The position numbers and the translations under genes were made by a program. A model generated the notes under the pieces. It saw only the letters and a program-made list of their open reading frames with translations. It ran no database searches and was not told where the DNA came from. From Nipponacmea schrenckii (Eukaryota > Mollusca > Gastropoda > Lottiidae), in the NCBI GenBank assembly GCA_030562195.1, contig JAUJPP010000005.1:38117106-38181105 (forward strand): DNA of 64,000 bases. Reading direction: 5' to 3'. Positions 37,801-49,800 of this stretch are shown here, piece after piece (within the stretch, counting starts at the first letter, position 1; every line of letters starts with the position of its first letter).

Positions 37801-40800
37801 TTTTAACTGCCTATATCTAACTCCTTAGATTACGGCCAATGGCTTCCACTCCATCACTGAGCGAAAACACGCTCAATGACTCTGCTTCCACATCCAGTTC
37901 CAGAACGACTATTCTAGAGAGAGTGGAGGATATTAGTCCTAGCAAAAGGCCGGGCTTTGGCTTTTCAGGGCCATCTCACAGTCAGGATCAAGAATCCAAT
38001 AGCCGCCACTTCACGAAGCCGGACTCACTGGATCTTTTACTACCGTCTTGCAGACTCAGACGGAATTTATGCAGCAAGATTGCAAGATGCAATCTACAAA
38101 CCAATTCTTCAGCCAATGCACTGAAGAAAACCCAGTCCCACTGCACTTAATTTAGTCCAATATGTCAAACAAAATTGGCATACCCTGTCAGCGTCACATG
38201 TTTGTCGGAACATTTTCGGCTCCCCTCCAGTCATTGGATTCAAAAAGAACCACACTTTAAGACATATCCTCACTAGCGCAAAATCAAAAAATCCCCAAAT
38301 AGCAGGCCAACAAGGCCGCATAGTGTGACAAACTTACGTTGCCACTCCAGGGATTATAACATTTGCGCCATAATCTCCAAAAATGAGATTACAAGTTCGG
38401 TCACGATAAGAACGTACCCTAGTGTTCAAAACATTGATTGCCAATCAATCAATCTTATTTATCTCATTACCTGCAAATCATGCAATAAACGCTATACAGG
38501 AGAAACTAAAAGAAGTCTCACCTTGAGAATCACTGAACACTTATCGGATATCAGATCACGTCGGGAAAAATGCTTCGGGAAACATTTTAATTTACGTGGT
38601 CACTCACACAAAGATTTTAGTGTGCAAGTCTTATCCTTAATACCTAGGAATCCCACTCTGGGAAGGACCACAGACCACAGACGCACTTTGGAATTGGATT
38701 GTATCCATCAACTCAAGTCCATGGCATCGAAGGGCATCAATGAATTTTAATAGTAGGGTCACATCACTGGCCCTTAATTTGTAATAAATCACTTTGTATT
38801 GAATATCAGACTTGAAAGAAAGAATTTTACAAGGGTAACAAATTAGGTTCATAAGTCCTTGGACAAACCTCTGGTCATTGATCTCTCCTGGATTATCCGT
38901 ACCCATTTACAGCCAGGTTGATTGGAATTATGAGTTAAAATGACTTATTCAAGATCATTAGAATCTCACATACCAATTGAGATCAGAACCCACCCATTTG
39001 CTTGAGGTAACCATGAACCAAATTCTAAAACCAACTTTGCTATAGAACCTCACTAATATAGAACAATATTGTGTCATGTTTGTTGCATTGTGAAGTATGC
39101 TTTTAATCATTAATAACATTTTTCTTTCTTATTACAGGTATATATTAACATCTGATTTAGGTTTGAAATTACAGTGTTGTTTCCTTTCGGGATATTTCTT
39201 TAAGGTAAGTTTTAATATAACATGAAGGTTCTGAAAAATAATATGAATTCCGGTATTTGAATACACATTACTTTGTCTTGAAATCAATAAGTTATGTTAT
39301 TCCATTACTGACTTGATTTATACAAACCTTTATTAAATCTTCCATTATCTCTTACTTTCATTATTATCTACTTTTACTTTGTTTATCTTGATCTTTCTGG
39401 AATTAGCTCATGAGACTTCCATCCACCAAGGTATGTGAGGATGCCAGTGAATGGAAATAAATATTAGTTGAAACATTGGAGTAGTTATTGAGTTGAGCAT
39501 CAAGTACACAAAAATAATACTGTTTGTAAGTCTAATCAAAACTGATTGACACTGATATAGAAAAGTCTCCTGCAATATTATTTCTTTTTTCTTACCTATT
39601 CAGGCCTTATTCCGAGCATCATTGCCCCATCCTATATCAGATAGAGATTATGCACTATATGATATAGGGGAAGGTTGTGAAGTGAACAGTCTGGTGCCAG
39701 GTATTGATCTCCTGTCTGAAAGATTCCGAGCAGATGGCCGTCAAGTGGTAGCTGCTTTACGCTGGGTGACAGAAGAATTATCAAGGGGTAGACATAACTT
39801 GTTTGTAAGTAGATTTCAATATTTTTATGTGTTTCTATTGTTTGTGAATATCATTCTCAAGTTGTGGTATCGATATTTACCTAATCTTTTTGCGATTTCA
39901 ACTTTCGAGGTATCTTTGACGTGCACAGCCTGTGGCACACAGGGCTACGATTTACAGTCTCATCCGAACAACCAAGAGGCTCTTTCCATGGAAAAGTTCC
40001 ATGTGAAAATGAACAGTAATGTTATATACAGTCATTTTGAGTTTTTTTTGGCCAATCAGACATTCTTCAACTACTCAATTTTCTAAAATTATCCACAAAA
40101 TACAAGTCAAAATTTAGTGCCAGTAGTTCTTTCATTTATTATATTTACTGTACTGCAGTAGTCAAAGTATGTTAAATCTGTATGGTTTGGTGTTAGGATG
40201 TAGACTATGTTTTTTAATGATTAAATATTCTATATTCCAGGTCCTACCACTTCTAACTCTGAATCAGTATTTTACAACTTTTGTATGTCGAGATTTACAG
40301 AGATCAGTAGACTGTAGAATACTGAAAGTCAGAGTTTTAACAGATCTTAGATTTTTTACTGAAGCCTTCACTGTTTTACGTCGATTGTTACATGGAGAAC
40401 GACTACCACAGATTGGTGATAGTGGATTCCGCCATGTTGAATCTAAAATTGGAATTCTTCAATTTAATACCTCAAAACCCATTATGGATACGAATAATCT
40501 AAAGGTATGTTTCAAAGGGTATTTAGAAATGAAATAAATGGAGGTTTAGGTCTTACACTCAAAAAGGTTATTGAGAAATGGAGGTTAAGGCTATACTATC
40601 AAAGGGTATATAGAAATGAAATAGACAAACATTCACTTTTTCAATATTTTTGGCATGATGTAAAAATTTGATTAGGAATGAGGGTTGAATTTTGTAATAC
40701 TGTAAGGCTAGAAATTAATGCGTCAACAAATTAATGCGAATGGGGTATAGAGACTAAAATGCGAGTACAAATTAATGCGATCTGCGAGGTGTCAAAATTT

Positions 40801-43800
40801 TTAATATCACCTCTAATCTTATCAATTAACGAAAATCTTTTGTTTTTTTAACGTCATTGATTACTAATCAGCTTCAAATTTAGAGATAATTACCTAATTA
40901 CTTAATCCCGCCTGGAAAAAAACTCACTTGGGAATATGTATTTAAAAATGCAGATACAAATTAATACGATCGCGGATAGGTCGCATTTAACGCATTAATT
41001 TCTATCTCGCAATAATTTGTAGCCTTACAGTATATGATTCTGATTAATTGGAAATTGTTTTTCCCACAGGTTTTGGAAACAGTAATCGATAAACGTCTTC
41101 CTAGCAATCTAGCAGCTCTGTATGGACCACATCTAACCTGTCATTTACTTTTGGTACAGTCACATCTATTAGCTACCGTAGCAGACACACTTCCTGTTAT
41201 ACCTGCATTAGCAGATGCAGTGTAAGTAAATAATTTGACAGATTTCGATTTTTTGGGTATATTGTGTACAGTTTAAATGACTTCATCAGGACTATTTGAA
41301 TTAGATCACCTGTATTGCCAAACAATAAATATGCATTGTGTCTTTCGGAAAAAAAGTGCACAAATAGATTTTCACAACTATACCTTAACCATGTTTATAA
41401 TTTTTATAATGTTTTAAATGTTTACAGTGTACCAAGCCAAGCGTAAGTTATCATGTAGAAAAACATTCTCTCCCTTCCTCTTAGTTTGCACTGATTCCAC
41501 TTCTATTCTATCAGAAGACTTGCTATTAATATTGTTTTATGTATAAAATATACATGTATCGTATATTTATCTCCCCCTGCTATCTATCAGCACCTTGTTT
41601 TTTCTCTAACTATCATTTAACACTGAAACAATCACATAAAACTCTATAAGCTTTTTGTTACATCTGCACACTGCTTCTTAATGTTGTTCAAATCTTCCCT
41701 GAAAGCTTCTTATTCAAGTCTCTCTTGTCTTTGAAATACTGAGCCACTTCTTGTAATCTATCAAAAGTTATGCTTACTTCCTTAACAACTAACATAGCTA
41801 CTACAGGTTTTTCTTTTCTTGTACTACAAAGAAAAATGAACTTGGAAAACTGTTACTGTAGGAAAATTAGTCTTCAAATTGTAACAAAAATTCATTGCTT
41901 AGAGATATTGAATACATCTTTCTTTCCATCTGATTTTCATCATGTATCAAATAATAATTGAAGGCAATAAATTCACCATAAGGAGTTTGTTTTAGTTGAT
42001 AGTTATATATCTGTTAGTAATAAAGTATATTACAAACAGACTAACCTTTTTTCGATATTTATATTTTCCAGTCAGTTAGAGAACCAATTTATAGTAATTA
42101 AAGCCAGATCTGTCAATACTTCATCTCATGTTGGTATGGGAACTCGAGCACCTCGTTTTGTCTCAGCCACATCACAGAATATTGGTGGTGAAGATATTAG
42201 AGATCAAGGTATGTCTGATTTATTGATGCCAACTATTTCATGTTTCATCCTTGTCTTAATTGTATCAGGTCATAAAGGATTATAAAGGACTTTTCTAGTA
42301 TTGTTTTAATATAAATGTTGATATTGTAGAGGTTGTAGATGAAGAAATGTATTGTTTTAATAGAAGATTTACAGAGTGTAAGAAAACATTAACATTAGAA
42401 ATTATTAAAGCCACGTTATTAAATACAGCAGAACAGATGGTATCCACTCTATCAGATAACCTTATAGATAATCAACAAGATAAAAATGGTTTGTATTTCT
42501 TTAATTACACTTCAAGTTTTCTTTCTTAAAGTCTATGTGAGCCTTATGAGCTTATTTTTAACTCCTGATATGTCGAAATGGTTCAACCCAGATTTCCCCT
42601 CTCAATAATGCATGACATAGGAATGACAAGAAACATTGTGCTTCAGACTGACTACATTTGCCTTATTGCACACTGTGTGAGGTTACCTGTCCTCATTGAA
42701 ATAATCTAGATAGTCCCTGTGAAACAGAATATCTTGCCTTGATGATAAGAAAACACCAATATTTTCTATTATTACATTTTCAGCATTAGAAGAATTGACT
42801 GCTGCTGAACTAGAGCTAGTGATATTATGTAAATTACAACAGTCAGCTATTTCACGTCAAAAACATCACGCTCCCCTTGCTGCACGTATTGCTTTCTCAA
42901 CACTTAAACTGCTTCAGGATTCTAATCTTTTCAAAGCAAAGCAAGAGATTAAGATGAAGCCAAGGTGAGTTTAGTTTGAAATATTGATAATGTGTTTTCT
43001 AAGAAAGCTAAATCTGGGTCTTTCTTCCCAAAGACGTACAGAAGATAAAATACAGATTTTAAGAAATACAGTAATCTGGTTTGATAATATAACAAAATTT
43101 TTAACAATTCTTTAATTAACTATTATGATGGCTGGTTTAAAATCTTGTTATATTGAGTTTTCAAGAATAAGGCCCCTGTAGTGATGTTGATATGGCATCA
43201 AAGGAACTACCTCTTTGTACCAAATTTTAAGCTCAATCAGTGCCAATAACAACAGGTATCCATCAGTGGACTTACATGGTTTCATAAATCTGTACAATCT
43301 GAAAAATCTTCAAGAATTAATAGTTATTCAAAAAGGATTCATGATGTCCTAACAGAATCATCAATAATTCTAGAAAATCACATAATTATTTCAAAACGCT
43401 TAGATTATAAAGAGATTCTGTTGTTATTCTGTTTGTAGTTATGACAACAGGTAATTTCAATAACTACAAAATGTTATCAATATGTATCAATCATGTATTT
43501 TGGTTGTGTTTTAACTAAATTGAATATTAAATTTGTCATATTTAGGAAAATGAGTTGTATTTATGAAGAAAGGTAAAAATTAAATTGCTTCCCCCAGACT
43601 CCACAGATAACTCACCTTATTCCCCCCCAGACTCCACAGATAACTCACCTTATTCCCCCCAGAATCCACAGATAACTCACCTTATTCCTGGCCCCTTTAT
43701 TTATTTCATATTGACCCTAATTATTATTGATTCACTGTAACCTGGACAATGTTTATTTATCTTGTAACTAAACCATGTTGGTGTCTGTGAAATTCTAATA

Positions 43801-46800
43801 TACTTTTCAAATCCGAAATGTTTTAACCACCACTAACAACATCCCAGTTTTTCCCTGCACCAATAACATATATGATATTATATTGTTTATAATCTCTATC
43901 CCAATTACTTACATTTACCTCAAATATCACTTATTTCAGGTGTTCAATCTTTGATTGTGTATTATGGATCCATTCATAAGCCTTTTACCTGGCTAACATC
44001 TAAGGTTCCTGGAATTCCAGAAACTTTTTACCATTTACATCACTTTTGCTAATTATATCAATGCCAAATGATTTTTGCAATCTGAATCCAAATAACCAAT
44101 TACCAATTGTAACCCTTAAAATTGAAGTTATAAGAGCAAAAAAAACAATTAACCTTCCTTAGATGTGTCTGCTAATCTAGATGAATTCTTTTACACAATA
44201 CTGTATTAGTATAAGTTGTCTTTATTGGTTTTCCTATCTGAGGTTTATATGTGAAGTTAAATTGAAGTTCAGTATCAGTAATTGAACTATTGTCATGCTT
44301 GTGTTTCAGACCTTCATCATTAAAGGGACATGGAAAAAAGAAAAATGCTCCAGTACCTGATATTAAACTAAATAAATGTAAGAACAGTCAGTTTGAATTT
44401 TATGATTTCCAGTCACGATCGCGACTTGATATTAGACTCTGGTTAAAATGTCGTTTAGAACTGGTTCAATGTTTGATGCTGGAACTAAAAGGAATGGGAG
44501 ATATAAAAGGTAATATTTTAAGGTTATTTTCCATTGTTGAAATTACATTGTATTAATGGACTAGCTGATATTAGTAATAACTTTACAGCTTTGTCTTGAA
44601 TTATTTATATCAATATATTTACCATCATGAAACTTAAGTGTCAGAATTTGGCAATTTAAATTTAATCATACCTATTAAAACTGATTAAAAAGTCTTCATT
44701 CTTTATTTGTATAAAAGATGCACATAACAATAATTTATACTACTTAATTTCCTCAATTAATTGCATATAGTTGTCTTAACAACCACTATCATCTAACTGA
44801 AGGCTGTAAAGAAACTAGAGCTTGTACAAAACTGGTCAATATAGAAAATATTGAGGTCACCTTTTCATTATGTGTTTTATTTCTAGGAAGTGAGAATAAG
44901 TTTGTAAGTGAAATAGGAGATTGTAGACAGTATTGTGTAGAAGGTGTAGGAGAATCAGATATGATAGGTGATGTAGAGCTGCAGGCTGAATTCTTTTTAC
45001 TAGGTGCCTATCTCAACATCATGGAGGGCAAAAATATAGGTCACACTATCTCACTACTAAAGGTTAGTAATTGGAAAATATTTACATGCTTATTTGTACC
45101 ATCGTTGTGTCAGCATATCATTTATATTTTCTCCCTAAAACATTTGGAGAATCTTAGTCCTTAATAGTTGTCTTTCTTGGTAAGTGAGGAAAGTGGGGGA
45201 TCAAGCTTACATGCTAACCCTTAAAAGTTAATGGACATGAAAAAATGCGTTTCAATGTTCGGATGAAACAGTAAATGTTGATCCAGTGTTCTACTATCTT
45301 GCTTATTTTTTTGGAATATGGTTAGCATCAAATTTTATCGTTCTGTGTGCTTCTAAAACATTAATCTTTCATTTTCAGGAAGCTAAAGACAACTTATTAA
45401 AATGTGTTCGACGTTCTGATAAAGGGGAGGAACTCTTGATACAATGTTTGATGTTGATGACAGATTTATATCAACTCTCTTGTGTTGGAGAGAAGAAAGA
45501 TGATACACAATATTTAGAGAATTATATAGAAATACATAATCTTACTCTTGACCAGGTATTTCCTTGTATAAAAGTATGTGTGAATGAATGCAACGTGCCA
45601 TTTGCCATGACAACTTAACTTTCCCCTTTGTTTGAATTGGAAATACATGTATGATTTGTATAATATGGGAGAACTTTTGAAACTTCTTGAAAGTTTGGTT
45701 TGTTGAAGGAAGTAGGCCTATTGAACTCTTACTTTGTTCTGATCCAGGTCATTATAATAGTAAAGTCTTTTCATGTATATATGATTTTTGATTCAAACAT
45801 TTTTCATTTTGTTTTTCCAGCTAGAAAAATTAGGAGAGAGAATAGAACGATATAGAAATGAGAAAGATAAACATTTTTCAACTCCCGTTACGCCAATGAA
45901 TAATGTATATATACCACATCTATTGTTTTTAACACAATTAAAACTTAGAATAGGTCATAATTTAGCCCAGAATGCTGCTATTAGATCTAGTAGAGGGTAA
46001 GTCATTACATGTTCTAATACTGTATAGCGGTAGTATTGTCTTATCTAAACTGTTTAACCATTTCAAGTTGCTTTAAGTAGATGCCATTGTTTGGAAGTTG
46101 ATAATCCCATGAGGAATTGACTGTTCTAGTAACCATGGCTGATGAACCTTTACATATTTTCGTCAAAAATACATGAAATGAAACATGAAAAATTATAGAA
46201 GATTTGCATAAAAAACTCCTAAGTAACAAAATTGCAGTCAGTCATTTTGGAACTCTACTCAGACATGACTGGCAAATACAGTAAATCAACAGCCCTGTTA
46301 GTAATGTTAATGAAAATTATAATTTTATTTGGTTGTAAATGGTTATTTTCAGAATTGGTGATTCAGAAGCTGAATATCTATGGTTAGATTCTATGGGTGT
46401 ATTGATATCAGCATTAGATATATCACGATTCAGTATTAACAGAGACTCCAGCCTAGAAACAGAAATATTGTTTGATCTTGGTAGGTTTTGTTTAAATTAT
46501 ATAACATGACAGTTCTATTATGACAAGTTAAGTTTAGGACCAGATTGCCTTTATCGTCTTATATCTGTTGTTAATTTTTGCAGGAAGAGTGCAGAAAATG
46601 CTGGTGTTTTTAGACAAATTTCCAGCTCGAAAAGCAGCCAATACTTTGTTAGATGCCATTAAAATATCATATGGTACAGATCATAATCTAAGGTAGAGAT
46701 TCAATCAATGATATATCAGATATATCAGAGTACATTTTTATCTTTCCACATTCTATTGAGATGATATTCTTTTATGCAATATTTATGTTTCTTCATGGAT

Positions 46801-49800
46801 AAACTTTCTCTTTGTATGATCATCTTATTATATTAAAGTTAGGTTTATTTTTATCAGTCTGAAAGCTTCATTTAGTAGAGCTACACATCAGTATATTACT
46901 CATCAGTTATAACATGTCTCTTTCAGTTTGATTCGTCAAGCATATCTTGAAATAAGTCAGATCTACCTGTACAGTAGTAGTGTCCCTTTAACTAAAGAAG
47001 GTACAAGTGATATGATAGGAGACAGTGGAGATGAGAGTAATGTATCAACACCAGTTCCTCCTAGTTCCAAACCACCAAGCAGTAGTCAGAGTAAACGCAA
47101 GTGGAAGGTGAGGGTCATACTTACTATATATTATGTTAACCATTGGTCTAGATTTATCCAATTAATACTAACAATCTTCAACACTTTAGATTTAACTTTC
47201 TATCTTTCATGTCTGCTTTTAGTTACTTTATTTTGACATTAAGCTGCCATAAGCTATCATATTATGGTTTTTGATAGACCCCTCTTAGTGCTCTTTATAA
47301 CTCTTGTTAGTAATCTTTATAACCCTTATTAGTGCTCTTTATAACCCTTGTTAGTGCCCTTTATAACCCTTGTTAGTGTTCTTTATAACCCTTGTTAGTG
47401 CCCTTTATAACCCTTGTTAGTCCTTTTATAACCCTTGTTAGTGCTTTTTGTAACCCTTGTTAGTAATCTTTATAACCCTTGTTAGTGCTTTTTGTAACCC
47501 TTGTTAGTGCTCTTTATAACCCTTGTCAGTGCTCCTTATAACCCTTGTTATTAATCTTTATAACACTTGTTAGTAATATTTATAACCCTTGTTAGTGCTC
47601 TTTATAACACTTGTTAGTAATATTTATAACACTTGTTAGTACTCTTTATGACCCTTGTTAGTGCTCTTTATAACCCTTGTTAGTGCTCTTTATAACCCTT
47701 GTTAGTGCTCTTTATAACCCTTGTTAGTGCTCCTTATAACCCTTGTTAGTAATATTTATAACCCTTGTTAGTACTCTTTATAACCCTTGTTATCACTGTA
47801 TCTAATCAACCCTTGAATTTTTCTCTCTATGTCTCTACATATAGCCATCTCAAATTCTTGAAGAAGAATCTTTATCAGAAGTAACTACTAATATCAACTC
47901 GCCCACTAACACCTTGGACTCACCAACTAACAACACTGACTCACCAGCTAGCAATATAGAATCACCAGCTAACATAACCGAGTCACCAGCTAACATCACT
48001 GAGTCACCAACTAGCATCACTGAATCACCAGCTAACATCACTGAATCACAGGCTACGGACATCTTAAATCAAACTTCACCTGGTCATGATACTCTAGAAA
48101 TATCAGTGAATGTGGAGAATCAAGCAAAAGACAGTCAAATTTCAACCCCAGGCCAAGGAGATCAAACTCCATTGTTATCCATTAAGAACATTCCCAATAA
48201 TCAGTCACCAGAAGTTGATCAATTAGATTTATCAGCTGTGAAGCAAGAATCAGGAGCTATAACTCCTGTATTACCAGGTTCTGATGTTAGCACACCTGTA
48301 CCAGGGGATGAAACTCCTATCTCTAGAAATGCTTCTCCTTCACAGAATCTTGCCCTGCAGGACCTTGCATCTCTTAAAGTACTGGTTTCAAAGAAAAGGG
48401 TTTGTAGATGACCATTACCTTGCTGTTTTAAACCACTTGTTAACAGTATTTGTGCAGTGTTAATCAAGATTAAAGTAGTGTACTAACATAGTGCTTTGCC
48501 TTGAGTGTAAATTAGCAAGCTTGAAATACAACTGCTTTTCAAATTTCTGTTCTATAGTAAATACTTTCTGCAGGTTACAGGTGCAATCTGGGCTCTTGGT
48601 CCTGATTCACTGAATTTCTTACAATCAATACCATCTATTTTGTATTTATCAATAGTTAGGTATTTTTATTATCTTAATATTTCAACTCCATGTAGTAATA
48701 AGTTCATAAATTATATTACACAGTTGGTATTTAAAGGTCTGATTGAGATTTTTGTTATTTTCATGGATTATTTTAGGGTAAGAAAGAGAGATCGAAGAGT
48801 AAACAAAGTAAAGATGAAGATTATATTGGAGATTCTGAAAAAGAGAAACGAGCAGCATGGCTAGCTATGAGATGTGCAGCGGCAACAGGACAAGCTCTTC
48901 GAGCAAGGTTACTTCTCAAAGGTAATCCTGAAGTGACTCAGAAGTTACCTGAAAGAGCTGTCAAAGAAATACCTGATTTCCTATCATTAGATCTGATGGG
49001 ATCATATGTTTTAGGACAGAAGAGGAAAGTATTTAAAAGTAAGTCAAATAGATTTTTTTTGTCTTATTCTTAATATCCGATATTATATCTTGTCTAAGTT
49101 TTCAAGAAAAAGGTCTCTGTCCATGCAAACATGCCAATTAAATGAAGACAACACAGTGTAGTTTACTGGTATTGTAAAATATGATTAATTGTAGGTGAAA
49201 TAGAAGAAGAGTTATCTACCATGAAAGAAGCAGATGAAGTAAGACATTATGATACCTATGATGAACAGATAATGAAATGTAAAGTAGCTGCTGAAGATGT
49301 CAGCTGGATACAAGTTCTAGGTGAGTATTAGCTTATTTTCACTTTGAGGAAGATGATTTGATACCAATGAGACAAACATGTACATAATATTAGGGTGAAG
49401 TTCATTTCTTTTATTCTAGTAAGAAAATGATGAACATATTTTTGCGGAACCAAATTTTCTACATGCTTTTTTCTTAACTAATATCTATATTTTTTTTATC
49501 AGGCTACCAAAGTATCCTACACAGATTGGTTTCTACAATGACTATGACATCCTTCAGTGTTCCAACGGTAGAATCACAAACTACTCTTGGTAGTGGAATG
49601 GTGGGGTCAGAATTTGACCTAGGATTTATCAGTCATACCAAGTCTTGTTCAGCTGCCAATGACATTATTAAATATATGTTATGTTCTGGACCCTGGATTG
49701 CCAGATTAAATAACCTCCATTACTATTTATCAACCAATTTATCCAGCTATGCGGCTGAATGTTGTGCTGTTTATCCACCGGCCGGGCTCAATCTTCCAGT

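Noticed and set aside
38109..38321. Minus-strand open frame within the retroelement
   Set aside because: The opposite strand carries the recognisable retroelement coding sequence; the minus-strand frame has no domain.
47276..47795. Interstitial telomere array
   Set aside because: TAACCC occurs once per 22-bp unit and not in tandem, so it is an ordinary minisatellite.
48574..48640. Possible extra CFAP54 exon after TTTCTGCAG
   Set aside because: A usable acceptor is present, but no convincing donor and phase combination was found, and exons 48399 and 48777 already join in frame.
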